Positions 25,747 through 34,098 of a stretch of DNA of 61,464 bases are shown here, piece after piece. The stretch is from contig NZ_BOPH01000152.1 of NCBI RefSeq assembly GCF_016863655.1, forward strand, positions 1 through 61,464, written 5' to 3'. The DNA is from Virgisporangium ochraceum (GTDB taxonomy: Bacteria > Actinomycetota > Actinomycetes > Mycobacteriales > Micromonosporaceae). How positions within the stretch are numbered: position 1 is the first letter of the stretch; each line of letters opens with the position of its first letter. Both the position numbers and the translations under genes were made by a program. A model generated the notes under the pieces. It was not told where the DNA came from. It saw nothing but the letters and a program-made list of their open reading frames with translations, and did not search any database.

Positions 25747-27306
25747 TCACGGTGTGTCGTGTGACTGCTGAACGCTCCCCGCTCCGACCTTCTCGGCCGG
25801 CCTGTCGGCAGGCTTTTCGATCGGGACGAAGAAGCCGCGTACGGTCGGCGCCAGCGCGCCGACGCGGTTCATCTTCTTCGGCACCGGTGACCCGCGGTAT
25901 TCCAGGTCCTCTCCGAGCGGCTGCTGGACCTCGACGAAGCCGCCGTCGGGCAGCCGCCGGATGATGCCGGTCTCCACGCCGTGTACGAGCGCCTCGCGGT
26001 CGTGCTGCTGGAGCGCCAGACAGAGTCGGTAGGTCATCCAGTACGCGATCGGCGGGGCAAGCAGGAGCCCGATCCGGCCGGCCCACGTCATCGCATTGAG
26101 GCTGACGTGGAACCGCTCGGCGATCACGTCGTTGGCCGTCGACAGCGTCAGGACGAGGTAGAACGCCACCGCCATCGCGCCCAGCGCGGTGCGCTGCGGC
26201 GCGTCGCGCGGGCGTTGCAGCAGGTGGTGGTCTGCGCTGGAGACTCCGTCGCGGGCGAACCGGGCCTCCAGCCACGGGTACAGCACTGCCGCCGTCACCA
26301 GCACGCCGGGCAGCAGCACCGCGGGGAAGAACACGGTGGGCACCGTGTAGCCGAAGGCCCGGGCCTCCCACGGCGGGAACAGCCGCAGCGCACCGTCGAG
26401 CCACCACATGTACCAGTCGGGCTGGCTGGCCGACGACACCACCGCGGCCTGGTACGGACCGAACACCCATACCGGGTTGATCTGGAACAGCCCGGAGAGC
26501 ACCGCGATCACGGCGAATACGATCATGAAGAAGCCACCGGCTTTCGCCGCGAACGTCGGCGCCATCCGCACGCCGACCACGTTGCGCTCCGTGCGGCCCG
26601 GGCCCGGCCACTGGGTGTGCTTCTGCTTCACCAGCAGCCCCAGGTGGGCGGTGATGAGGGCGAGCAGCACGCCCGGCAGCAGCAGCACGTGCAGAAGGTA
26701 GAAGCGGCCGATGACCATGGTGCCGGGGAACTCGCCGTCGAATAGCGCCGACGATAGCCAACTGCCGACCACCGGGATCGACAGCAGCACGGCGCTGGCG
26801 ATGCGTAGCCCGGTGCCGCTGAGCCCGTCGTCGGGCAGGGAGTAGCCGATCAGCCCTTCGACGCAGGCGAGCAGGAGCAGCACGACCCCGATCGCCCAGT
26901 TCAGCTCCCGCGGCCGGCGGAACGCGCCGGTGAAGAACACCCGCAGCATGTGGACGAGGATCGCCGCCCCGAACAGCAGCGCCGCCCAGTGGTGCATCTG
27001 CCGCATGAACAGCCCACCGCGGACCTCGAACGAGATATCCAGTGTGGACTCGTAGGCACGCGACATCTCCAGCCCACGCAGCGGCGTGTAGGCGCCGTCG
27101 TAGGTCACCTCGGCCATCGAGGGGTCGAAGAACAACGCCAGGTAGACGCCGCTGAGCAGCAGCACGATGAACGAGTACAGCGCGATCTCGCCGAGCAGGA
27201 ACGACCAGTGGTCCGGAAAGACCTTGTTGAGCAGACGACGCAGTGGCGTCGCGGCCGCGAGCCGGTCATCTACCCCGCTCGCGACTCTACGGGTGTAGAG
27301 ACGCAT
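25747..27306 (-). CDS. cytochrome b subunit QcrB-like protein (orphan)
   Basis: 519 residues from ATG 27306. Actinobacterial QcrB layout with eight or more membrane helices and a long cytoplasmic C-terminus. Heme ligands are His pairs H105/H119 (MHHWAALLFGAAILVHM) and H206/H221 (FYLLHVLLLPGVLLALITAH), spacing 13 and 14. The quinol-site region is TWAGRIG and NPVWVFGPYQAA. In actinobacteria qcrB lies in qcrCAB; here no Rieske or cytochrome c gene is present, so this is an extra copy. It is 53 bp downstream of a truncated TetR gene, with two identical operators in between. The start has no ribosome binding site and may be leaderless. Confidence 0.92.
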   Translation of the reverse strand: MRLYTRRVASGVDDRLAAATPLRRLLNKVFPDHWSFLLGEIALYSFIVLLLSGVYLALFFDPSMAEVTYDGAYTPLRGLEMSRAYESTLDISFEVRGGLFMRQMHHWAALLFGAAILVHMLRVFFTGAFRRPRELNWAIGVVLLLLACVEGLIGYSLPDDGLSGTGLRIASAVLLSIPVVGSWLSSALFDGEFPGTMVIGRFYLLHVLLLPGVLLALITAHLGLLVKQKHTQWPGPGRTERNVVGVRMAPTFAAKAGGFFMIVFAVIAVLSGLFQINPVWVFGPYQAAVVSSASQPDWYMWWLDGALRLFPPWEARAFGYTVPTVFFPAVLLPGVLVTAAVLYPWLEARFARDGVSSADHHLLQRPRDAPQRTALGAMAVAFYLVLTLSTANDVIAERFHVSLNAMTWAGRIGLLLAPPIAYWMTYRLCLALQQHDREALVHGVETGIIRRLPDGGFVEVQQPLGEDLEYRGSPVPKKMNRVGALAPTVRGFFVPIEKPADRPAEKVGAGSVQQSHDTP

Positions 27307-27310
27307 GCGA

Positions 27311-27354
27311 AAATTCTACACTCCGTAGAATGACAAATTCTACACTCCGTAGAA
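27311..27354. promoter_or_regulatory. two tandem identical operators upstream of qcrB-like gene
   Basis: The 20-base unit AAATTCTACACTCCGTAGAA occurs twice (27311-27330 and 27335-27354), 24 bp apart. Inside each is the inverted repeat TTCTAC-5 bp-GTAGAA, the size and symmetry of a TetR site. They lie directly upstream of the QcrB start (27306). On the minus strand TAGAAT next to the start could serve as the -10 element, so binding would block transcription. The natural repressor would be the adjacent TetR gene. Confidence 0.8.
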
Positions 27355-27359
27355 CGCGG

Positions 27360-27755
27360 TTACGGGACGGCGGCGTCGAACATCGGCCGGACCCGGCGGC
27401 GCTGCCCCTCGTCGCTGGTCGCACCCTTGAGCTCGGCGATCAGCAGGCCGTCGACCAGCGCCATCAGCAGCGCGGTGTCCCGGTCGGGGTGGCTGGAGCC
27501 CAGCTCGGTGACGACCCACCGGCATAGGTCGACGATCTGCCCCTGCGCCTGGCCCATCAGGCGGCGCAGGTCGGGCCGGCGGATCGCGTCCATCTGCAGT
27601 TCGAGTCGGGCGACCAACTGCGCCCGACCCGGCCCGGTGAGGAACCGGATCGGCCGCGCCACCGCCTCCTCGGTAGCCGCCCGGTCGCCCACGACCGGAC
27701 GCCAAGATCCGCAGTGGTCGTATCTAGTCGATGCCCGCCTGTCACGTACGGTCAT
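27360..27755 (-). pseudogene. TetR-family regulator lacking its N-terminal HTH
   Basis: From ATG 27755 the first ~25 codons (MTVRDRRASTRYDHC) are unrelated to TetR. From ATEEAVARPIRFL on the protein is a normal TetR ligand-binding half: ARLELQMDAIRRPDLRRLMG, QIVDLCRWVVTELGSS and ALLMALVDGLLIAELKG, ending RRVRPMFDAAVP. The ~50-residue helix-turn-helix region is missing, so it cannot bind DNA. Homologues have ~190 residues, this 131. A deletion upstream of the TEEAVARP point is likely. Without it the neighbouring operators are presumably unoccupied unless another regulator acts. Confidence 0.75.
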
Positions 27756-27875
27756 ACAAGCCTGGTGTATCCACCTGCCGAGCGGCTGAGTACCCGACCG
27801 CGAACAGGCCCTGCGCGCACTCGGCGGCAGATCCGCACGGCCGCGCTCGGGTCGCGCAGAACAGTGCACCTGATC

Positions 27876-28598
27876 ATGGGCCTGGTGTCGGAATATTCGG
27901 GACGTGATGATGTGGAGATGGATGTCTTTGCATCGTCCGGAGCTCCGGTTGAGGCGGTCGGGGGTGGGTCCTTGTCTGACGACGTCCGGGAGGAGCTCGT
28001 CGCCGCCGGTCTGCCGGTGGTGCCACCGGAGCGGGAGGGCCGGTCTGTGGGCGGCGCGTCCGTCATCGACGCCAGCGACAACGCCGGTGTGTGGATCGAC
28101 TGGATCGTCAGCGGCGCCCTGTCCGACGCGTCCGTGCGGGCCATGGAGGTCGGGGCGTGGCAGCCAGACGGGAGCTCGATGCACCCGGCCATCAGACAGA
28201 GCGGAACGGTCAAGTTCACGATGCGCGGCGCGATGGCCGCCATTCTGACTGAAGCCGGTTTCGACGTGGACCTTGACGCCGACGACCTGCAACCCACAAC
28301 GCTGCTCGTCCGATCGCGGCGCCCGGGGCCGACCTGGCGCAGCCCTGCCGGGCCGCTGGCCGGGGCGAGCGGCTACAGCCCCGGCATCCGGGTGTGTCTG
28401 ATCGACGGCGAGTTCGCCGGCGCGGTCACCACCGTCGTCTCGGCGCATTGGGAGGACCGGTGGCCCGACGGAGCACCGGATCGATACCGGGTGCAGCATC
28501 CGCACGGAACCAGCTCACTGGAAGTACCGGCGACCTCGGTCGCCCTGGCTGCGGATCCGCCCGAAGGCCTAGGCGATCCGACCGTCGTGAAGACGTAG
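27876..28598 (+). CDS. hypothetical protein
   Basis: 240 residues from ATG 27876; ATG 27918 is an alternative. An acidic start (GLVSEYSGRDDVEMDVFASS), then DDVREELVAAGLPVVPPERE and GGASVIDASDNAGVWIDWIVSG, a basic middle with HPAIRQSGTVKFTMRGAMAAIL and a C-terminal beta part (CLIDGEFAGAVTTVVSAHWEDRW). No motif or membrane helix. Not recognised. It is divergent from the TetR remnant. Confidence 0.6.
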   Translation: MGLVSEYSGRDDVEMDVFASSGAPVEAVGGGSLSDDVREELVAAGLPVVPPEREGRSVGGASVIDASDNAGVWIDWIVSGALSDASVRAMEVGAWQPDGSSMHPAIRQSGTVKFTMRGAMAAILTEAGFDVDLDADDLQPTTLLVRSRRPGPTWRSPAGPLAGASGYSPGIRVCLIDGEFAGAVTTVVSAHWEDRWPDGAPDRYRVQHPHGTSSLEVPATSVALAADPPEGLGDPTVVKT

Positions 28599-28948
28599 GC
28601 CGACACCGGGACCGACACCGCGGTACGAGTCCGGAAACCTGTCCTCAGACCAGACACCGAACGCTTGACCTTCCGCGCCGGCATGACCACGAAGCAATAC
28701 CACGCCAGCTCACCGGTATCGCGAGCGAAGTGTCGGAGGCCTCTTCCGCGCCAGGAAGGATCCGCCGGCATCGCGATGTCAAGCCGGCGCCGACGAAGGT
28801 CTTGAATGTGTGCTGGCCGAGGAGCACAATGCGCGGGACGAGGCGCCGCTGTGGTTCTGTTCGGTGGCCTCGCGTGGGATCCCATCGCTTCAACGCAACC
28901 GGGCGAACGCGCCGGTTGTGAACAACGGACGCAGGGAGGCCCATCACC
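28599..28948. other. 350-bp gap with no supported gene
   Basis: Short open frames occur on both strands but none has a recognisable family or a convincing start, so this looks like eroded intergenic DNA. The AGGGAGG at 28932-28938 is the ribosome binding site of the VOC gene at 28949. Confidence 0.3.
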
Positions 28949-29560
28949 ATGTCAGCGAACGGCGCCAGTGCCCTGAAACTCGAAGTGGTCACCATCCCCG
29001 TCGCCGATCTCGACCGCGCGAAGGCGTTCTACGAAGGACTCGGATGGCGGCTCGACGCCGACTTCCCTCTCGGCGGCAGGCGGGCGATCCAGTTCACGCC
29101 GCCCGGATCCGGTTGCTCGATCCATTTCAGCCCCGCGTCGGCGTCGAGCCCGGCCGGTTCCGCCCAGGGCCTGTTCCTGATCGTCGCAGATCTCGATGGC
29201 GCCCGCGCCGACCTGGTCAAGCGCGGTGTCGAGGTCAGTGACGTCTTCCACCTCACGCCCGAGGGGCGCGAACCGGGACCGGCACCCGACCGGGCCACCT
29301 ACAACTCCTACGCCGGGTTCACCGATCCCGATGGCAACGGATGGCTGCTCCAGGAGATCTCCACGCGGCTGCCCGGCCGCATCGATCCAGGGACGACGTC
29401 CTACGCGTCGGTGAGCGAGCTGGCGGACGCGCTGCGGAGGGCGGCGGAGGCGCACGGGGAGCACGAGAAGCGCCACGGCGGCGAACGTGACGAGAACTGG
29501 CCCGACTGGTACGCCGAGTATCTGGTCAGCGAGCAGGCCGGTACCGAACCACCCGAGTAG
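28949..29560 (+). CDS. VOC (glyoxalase/bleomycin resistance) family protein
   Basis: 203 residues from ATG 28949 behind AGGGAGG. One VOC unit pair: VVTIPVADLDRAKAFYEGLGW, FTPPGSGCSIHFS, and FLIVADLDGARADLVKRGVEV, SYAGFTDPDGNGWLLQEIS. The metal ligands in VTIPV and the Glu in LLQEIST are only partly canonical. A ~60-residue helical tail (SVSELADALRRAAEAHGEHE) is added. The family includes dioxygenases, glyoxalases and resistance proteins; substrate unknown. The oxidoreductase pseudogene follows after 11 bp. Confidence 0.85.
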   Translation: MSANGASALKLEVVTIPVADLDRAKAFYEGLGWRLDADFPLGGRRAIQFTPPGSGCSIHFSPASASSPAGSAQGLFLIVADLDGARADLVKRGVEVSDVFHLTPEGREPGPAPDRATYNSYAGFTDPDGNGWLLQEISTRLPGRIDPGTTSYASVSELADALRRAAEAHGEHEKRHGGERDENWPDWYAEYLVSEQAGTEPPE

Positions 29561-29571
29561 GGACTCCGCGA

Positions 29572-30242
29572 ATGAGCGCGTCGGTCGACCCGGACCGCAG
29601 CGACTGGGATGCGATCGTCATCGGCGGTGCAGCGGCCGAGCAAGGCGCTCCTGCGTCCGGTCGAGGTCCGCTCCAACGCGCGTGACCTCGCCGGTTCGAG
29701 GGTCGGAGCGGTCGACGTCGCGGCGGTCCCCGGCCGCCGCGACGTCGTCGTCCGGTGGGCGCTCGGCGCTGGCATCGACGTCGTCCTCGGCCAGGGACGG
29801 CTCGACGGTGCGCGCGCCGTGGTGGTCACCGGGGCCAGCGGCGGCGAACGCCGGCTGACCGCGCGGCACGCCGTCGTGCTCGACACGGGCAGCACACCGC
29901 TGGTGCCACCCGTGCCCGGGCTGGCCGGGGCGCGGCCGTGGACCTCCCGGGACGTCACCTACCTGCACGAGATCCCCGCTCGCGTGCTGTTGATCGGCGG
30001 GGGGTGTCGTCGCCTGAGCGACGGCGAAACGGTGGTCGCCGACGAGGTCGTGGTGGCGACGGGGAGTATCCCGAACTCGGCCGGTCTCGGCCTGGAATCC
30101 GTCGGCTTGGCGCTCGGCCCGGGCGAACCGGGCCGTACAGCGTCCACACCGACGTCGTCGACGACGGCCGGGTTCCGCAGGTCGTCTTCACCGATCCCGA
30201 GGTCGGTGCCGTCGGACTGGCAGCCCACTCTCTGTCAGTCCG
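29572..30242 (+). pseudogene. flavin disulfide oxidoreductase (mercuric reductase-like) with three deletions
   Basis: From ATG 29572: DPDRSDWDAIVIGGAAAE, where GGGPAG should follow. The FAD motif then jumps straight to SKALLRPVEVRSNARDLAGS, so the region with the redox-active Cys pair (GGECSYWACMP in relatives) is missing and the frame changes. A second, in-frame loss leaves DVVVRWALGAGIDVV. After ARVLLIGGG the NAD-binding domain is gone and DEVVVATGSIPNSAGL follows, then another frame with VVFTDPEVGAVGLAAHSLS. The original protein would have had about 470 residues. The deletions are too large for sequencing error; the gene is dead. Confidence 0.8.
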
Positions 30243-30333
30243 CACCCAAGGTGCGCTGGCTCCGGATGACCTCGTCCGCGATCGGAGAGGGTGGCAGCCC
30301 GCTCAAACCGGGTCGAATTCGGGGGTCGCTTCG

Positions 30334-30363
30334 CGTGACGGAGCGGCCCCAAGCCCCGTCACG
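30334..30363. terminator. possible hairpin after the oxidoreductase remnant
   Basis: Inverted repeat CGTGACGG (30334-30341) and CCGTCACG (30356-30363) with a 14-base loop, about 90 bp after the end of the oxidoreductase homology. It may be its old terminator. No T-tract. Confidence 0.3.
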
Positions 30364-30560
30364 GTGGTCGCGGTAGGCGGAGCGGGCGCAGTCCCACGTA
30401 CCCGCTCGTCGAATTGGAAGGCAGCCGTGCTTCCGCTCGACACGGCAGGGCGGATCGTGATCTTGGGTCGGCGCCGTGTCCGGGTGTGGGTCGAGAGACC
30501 CGCTCGGCCTGTCGGTCAGGGCACCCGTCGATACGTAGATATCCACCCGCGATTCCATCT

Positions 30561-30589
30561 ATACGCCGTACAGCTACTATACGGCGTAT
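30561..30589. promoter_or_regulatory. palindromic operator upstream of the membrane hydrolase
   Basis: A perfect 10-bp inverted repeat ATACGCCGTA (30561-30570) and TACGGCGTAT (30580-30589) with a 9-base spacer. It sits 21 bp before the hydrolase start (30610) and is AT-rich compared with its surroundings, so it probably overlaps the promoter. The TetR gene right after the hydrolase is the likely ligand, giving autoregulation. Confidence 0.7.
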
Positions 30590-30609
30590 CTTCGATGGAG
30601 GGATATGCA

Positions 30610-31959
30610 ATGTTCGGTATCGACGGACCCGCGCTGCTGTGCATGCCGGTGCTGTGGCTCGCCGTCACGCTGAGGCCGATGCGCTGGCTGTGCCTCGCCG
30701 CGCTGTTGGTCGACGCCGCGTTCGTCATCGCGGTGCTCGGTGATCTGGGCTGGTACCTCGACAGCGACAAGCGGTGGCTGCATCTCGTACTGACCGTGCC
30801 ACCGGCTGCGGCGGTCGCCGTGCGGATACCGCCCCGTGCAGTTCGTCTGCCGGCCCTGGCAGCGACTCTGGGCGCTGTGCTCAACGTCTATTTCGCTGTC
30901 GTTCCACACGAGAGGCTGACCGCCGGCGTCCTGGTCTCGGCGATCCTGCCGGCCGTTGCGGTGCTCCTGACCGTCGCCGGCCTGCAGCACCTCGACCGGC
31001 CACGACGGCGGTTCCTCCGCGCTGTGGTCAGTGCCGGTTCCGCCGCAGTGGTGCTTCCGGCCCTCGGCGTCGCCGCGGCGGTGACCAGCACCGTCACCGG
31101 CGCCTCGGCCGCCGGTCTGGCCGAGGCCAGGGAACGGTCGGGTCGGGTGCCGGTGCGCACCGGCACCGTCTCCTTCGAGGGCGACGACCTCTACTACGAG
31201 GTACGCGGCTCAGGGCCGCCACTACTCATGATCGCGGGCGGACAGGGCGACGCCGGTTTCTACACCCTGCCCGCGGCCCTGCTCGCCGACGAGTACCAGG
31301 TGATCACCTACGACCGGCGGGGCAACTCACGCAGCACCCGCAACGTCACCGGCTTCGACGTGGCTCAACAGGCCCGCGACGCGGTGGCGGTGCTCAACGC
31401 CGCCGGCCACACCTCGGCCGCCGTCTTCGGCAACAGCGGCGGCGCCATCATCGCCCTGGAACTGGCGGCCCGGCACCCCGAAGCGGTCACCGCCGTCGTG
31501 GCGCATGAACCGCCACTGTTCACCGTTGAGCCCGACCACCGCTCGCTCGCGTTCTTCGCCGCCGTCGACCGCACGTCGGGGGTGTTCGGCCCTGGCGCCG
31601 GCGCGATGATGTTCTCGCTCTCCGTTGGGCTGCCGTTCCGCGCCTATGCCGCCGTTCCGGCCGACTTCTCGGCCCGTACCGCGGCGAACCAGAGGTTCTT
31701 CGTCGAGAAGGAGATGCGCAGGTTCGTCGAGTACCGACCCGACCTCGACGCGCTACGGGCCGCCGACGTGCCTCTCGTGTTCGCGGTCGGCGCGACAACA
31801 CTGGCGACCAACCGCTACTACGGTCGGCCGGCCCGGATCCTCGCCGAACGGCTCGACGCGCCGTACGCCGTCTACCCGGGCCACCACCTGTCCTATTTCG
31901 ACCTGCCGATCACCTGGACCGCCGCGTTGCGGGAGAGCCTGCATTCGACCAGCCGATAA
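30610..31959 (+). CDS. membrane-bound alpha/beta hydrolase
   Basis: 449 residues from ATG 30610 with GGAGGG upstream. Residues 1-170 have about five membrane helices (LLCMPVLWLAVTL, LAALLVDAAFVIAVL, LTVPPAAAVAVRI, LPALAATLGAVL, VVLPALGVAAAV). From ~185 a soluble alpha/beta hydrolase follows: TVSFEGDDLYYEVRGSGPP, nucleophile S276 in VFGNSGGA, Asp in FAVGATT region and His in YPGHHLSYFD. Similar to haloperoxidase/esterase-type hydrolases. It is unusual in having the membrane part first. It ends 10 bp before the TetR gene, forming a unit with the palindrome at 30561. Confidence 0.8.
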   Translation: MFGIDGPALLCMPVLWLAVTLRPMRWLCLAALLVDAAFVIAVLGDLGWYLDSDKRWLHLVLTVPPAAAVAVRIPPRAVRLPALAATLGAVLNVYFAVVPHERLTAGVLVSAILPAVAVLLTVAGLQHLDRPRRRFLRAVVSAGSAAVVLPALGVAAAVTSTVTGASAAGLAEARERSGRVPVRTGTVSFEGDDLYYEVRGSGPPLLMIAGGQGDAGFYTLPAALLADEYQVITYDRRGNSRSTRNVTGFDVAQQARDAVAVLNAAGHTSAAVFGNSGGAIIALELAARHPEAVTAVVAHEPPLFTVEPDHRSLAFFAAVDRTSGVFGPGAGAMMFSLSVGLPFRAYAAVPADFSARTAANQRFFVEKEMRRFVEYRPDLDALRAADVPLVFAVGATTLATNRYYGRPARILAERLDAPYAVYPGHHLSYFDLPITWTAALRESLHSTSR

Positions 31960-31969
31960 CCTCGACCGC

Positions 31970-32650
31970 ATGACACGGCGGACCGGAACCAGAAGGCCCC
32001 TGCAAATGGACGCCGACGGCCGTCCGGTACGCCCGGCGCTGACCCGCGACCACATCATCCGCACCGCGCTGGCGCTCCTCGACCGCGAGGGCGTCGACGG
32101 ACTCTCGATGCGCAAGCTCGGCACCGAACTGAGCGTGAACCCGATGGCCTTCTATCACCATCTGCCGAACAAGGCGGCCCTCTTCGACGGCGTGGTGGAA
32201 GCGGTCTACGACGAGTACGCCACCGCGGTCGACGCGTGCTCCGGGGACACCACCGGATGGCGCAACCGGCTGGAAGGTATGACGCGCCTGTTCCGCGACA
32301 CGCTGCGCCGGCACCCGCACGTGCTGCTCGTCGTGGCGACCCGGCCGTCGTACGCACCGTCATTGATGGCCTTCAGTGACCGCACGATCGGGGAACTCAT
32401 CGAACCAGGTCGCACCGAACGCGATGTACTCGCCATGATCAACGCGCTGCGTGCGTTCACGATCGGCCATTTGCTCGCCGAGATCGCCCAGCCGATCGGT
32501 GGCCCCACATCACCCGACCCTCCGCTCGACGAACGTCACCCCCATCTCAGCCGCGCCGTCGCCAGCGGCTACGACCCCGACTCCGACTACGAATGGACCC
32601 TCCAATCGATGCTCGACGGCTTCGAACGTCGTCCGCGGCCGCCGACCTGA
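31970..32650 (+). CDS. TetR-family transcriptional regulator
   Basis: 226 residues from ATG 31970. An N-terminal arm, then HTH: RDHIIRTALALLDREGVDGL, SMRKLGTELSVNPMAFYHHL, PNKAALFDGV, as in TetR/AcrR proteins with the TetR_C-type domain. The ligand domain has RNRLEGMTRLFRDTLRRHPH and INALRAFTIGHLLAEIAQPI. It lies 10 bp after the hydrolase gene, so it probably controls that gene and itself through the 30561-30589 palindrome. Confidence 0.9.
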   Translation: MTRRTGTRRPLQMDADGRPVRPALTRDHIIRTALALLDREGVDGLSMRKLGTELSVNPMAFYHHLPNKAALFDGVVEAVYDEYATAVDACSGDTTGWRNRLEGMTRLFRDTLRRHPHVLLVVATRPSYAPSLMAFSDRTIGELIEPGRTERDVLAMINALRAFTIGHLLAEIAQPIGGPTSPDPPLDERHPHLSRAVASGYDPDSDYEWTLQSMLDGFERRPRPPT

Positions 32651-32881
32651 GGGCGCCTTACAGACGAGAAGGTCACGCGCAGCGGAATCGATCGGACCAC
32701 CGGCGGTGCCCGAGGCGTACATATCGTCGACACCTGAAATTTTCGGCGCCGTTCCGGTATGTCCCGCCCACGTCAGGGCCGCTTGCCACCCTCACCGCCG
32801 TTGCGCGGATCAGACTGCCCTCAGGCTTCAACCGGGCCGCTGCGACAGCCCGGCGGGAAGGTTCGCACCCTCCTCGATCAA

Positions 32882-33187
32882 TCAGCGCCACGTGGTGCAC
32901 AGCTCCGATGCGAAATAGGCGCTCGCCGCCTTCAGAATCTCGTTCGCCCGTCGCAACTCAGCAACCTCTTTGCGCAGCCGCCGGTTCTCCTCGACCATCT
33001 CCGTCGTGGGCTGGTCGGCCCGCTCGCCCCGGTCGGCCTGGTCCTGACGGATCCAGTTCCGCAACGCCTCATGGTGCACGTTGAGCTGCTCGGCCAGCTT
33101 GCGAATCGTCGGCTTCGGGTCGGACTCCCGGTACAGCCACACCGCACGGGCCTTCAAGTCATCCGGGTACTTCTTCGGTGGTGCCAC
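32882..33187 (-). CDS. IS3-family transposase OrfA (orphan)
   Basis: 101 residues from GTG 33187 with AAGGGA upstream. It is a typical OrfA: MAPPKKYPDDLKARAVWLYR, HTH TIRKLAEQLNVHHEALRNWIR and leucine-zipper region VEENRRLRKEVAELRRANEILK, ending AYFASELCTTWR. OrfB (the DDE catalytic part) should follow on the minus strand below 32882, but no such sequence is present. No terminal repeats were found, so the element is a remnant unable to transpose. Confidence 0.85.
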   Translation of the reverse strand: MAPPKKYPDDLKARAVWLYRESDPKPTIRKLAEQLNVHHEALRNWIRQDQADRGERADQPTTEMVEENRRLRKEVAELRRANEILKAASAYFASELCTTWR

Positions 33188-33244
33188 AGATCGTCCCTTC
33201 CCATGGCCATCAGACATGATCAGAAGACTCCGTGAAACCGGGGG

Positions 33245-33364
33245 GACCTCATCCCGGTCGGCGACGTGGTCGTGCTGCGCTACCTGCCCAAACAGGAGAG
33301 CAGCTAGATCAAGCGAATCGCTGGTGACGCGCTGCCGCCTGTCGGCGACCACGCCGATTTCTGA
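33245..33364 (+). pseudogene. possible S26 signal-peptidase-like fragment
   Basis: Frame reads DLIPVGDVVVLRYLPKQESS, an in-frame TAG, then IKRIAGDALPPVGDHADF and a stop. GDVVV...IKRI.GDALPPVG is like the conserved core of S26 signal peptidases, including the Lys of the catalytic dyad. The Ser part and the ends are missing. It is short, so the call is weak. Confidence 0.35.
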
Positions 33365-33463
33365 TCTCCCGCGGTGATGTCCCGGTCCCGCCGGTGCTTC
33401 GCCGGGTGCGGTCGTGCGGAGGTAGTCGGCGTAGGTCAGTGTGCGAGCGCCCACGCCCCCATC

Positions 33464-33690
33464 AGGTAACTCGTGGTTCCTTGGTGCGTTGCCGTGCGAG
33501 CCGGCCCGTTCGGCCATGACGAAGTCCGCACCGGCCTCGCTCAAGGCGTCGGCCCACCGGGTCGCGTTGGTGAAGAAAGGTTCCTCGGTGCCGGCGACAA
33601 GGTGGGTACGTGAAACCAGTGGGGCAGCGTGGCGGGCGGCTCGTACCCGGCTCCGGGCGAGGAGGGCAGGACCGCATCGTAGATGTTGGA
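33464..33690 (-). pseudogene. esterase C-terminal fragment
   Basis: Minus-strand reading VSRTHLVAGTEEPFFTNATR, then WADALSEAGADFVMAERAGSHG, similar to the end of esterase-D-type alpha/beta hydrolases (LVAGTxEPxFxxNAxRWADAL...HGxAFW). Upstream residues (NIYDAVLPSSPGAGY) are in another frame and the end is lost. Frame changes and truncation show a dead gene. Confidence 0.45.
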
Positions 33691-33828
33691 TGGCGCAGCC
33701 CATGCCCAACGCGAGTTCCACACCGGCCGAGACTCCGGTAGCCCTCCCCCACTACTCGAATGTCGCCACGTCCGTCGCGGTCCCGCGCGTTCACCTACTG
33801 CAAGTGCAGGGCCCACAGTGTCGGTGAA

Positions 33829-34098
33829 GTCAGGACAAGCCCGTCATCTCTACGTTGACGGGCACGTCGACGTTCGAGAACCGCCAATCGAGCGGGACAC
33901 GCCGAGCGACGCAACGATCTCTGCTTGCACCCGCAACGCCTCACGGAGCGACCCGCGAGCGATCTGTTCCGCCAGAGCGCCAGCGACCTGCAGGAGGCGA
34001 GCGCGTCCGTCTAGGTCAGTCCGATGTCTAAACTCCGCTTCCCTGCTGTCCGGACGGCTGGTCGGTGGTGGAGCAGAAGCACCGTATGTTCGGTGCAT
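33829..34098 (-). pseudogene. small hypothetical gene, frameshifted
   Basis: Minus-strand frame with LLQVAGALAEQIARGSLREA and VQAEIVASLGVSRSIGGSRT; a one-base shift near 33868 then gives VDVPVNVEMTGLS and stop at 33829. Without the shift the frame ends as SRTSTCPST. The helical composition suggests a true small protein. The start is unclear: ATG 34098 would overlap the start codon of the divergent Hsp70-like gene. Family unknown. Confidence 0.35.

Noticed and set aside
27360..28505. Full 381-codon minus-strand frame as one TetR protein
   Set aside because: The part above 27755 is antisense to the 27876 gene and carries no HTH; only the ligand-binding half is real.
32645..32881. OrfB of the IS3 element
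   Set aside because: No DDE-type sequence can be read in any minus-strand frame after OrfA; one frame stops within 20 codons.
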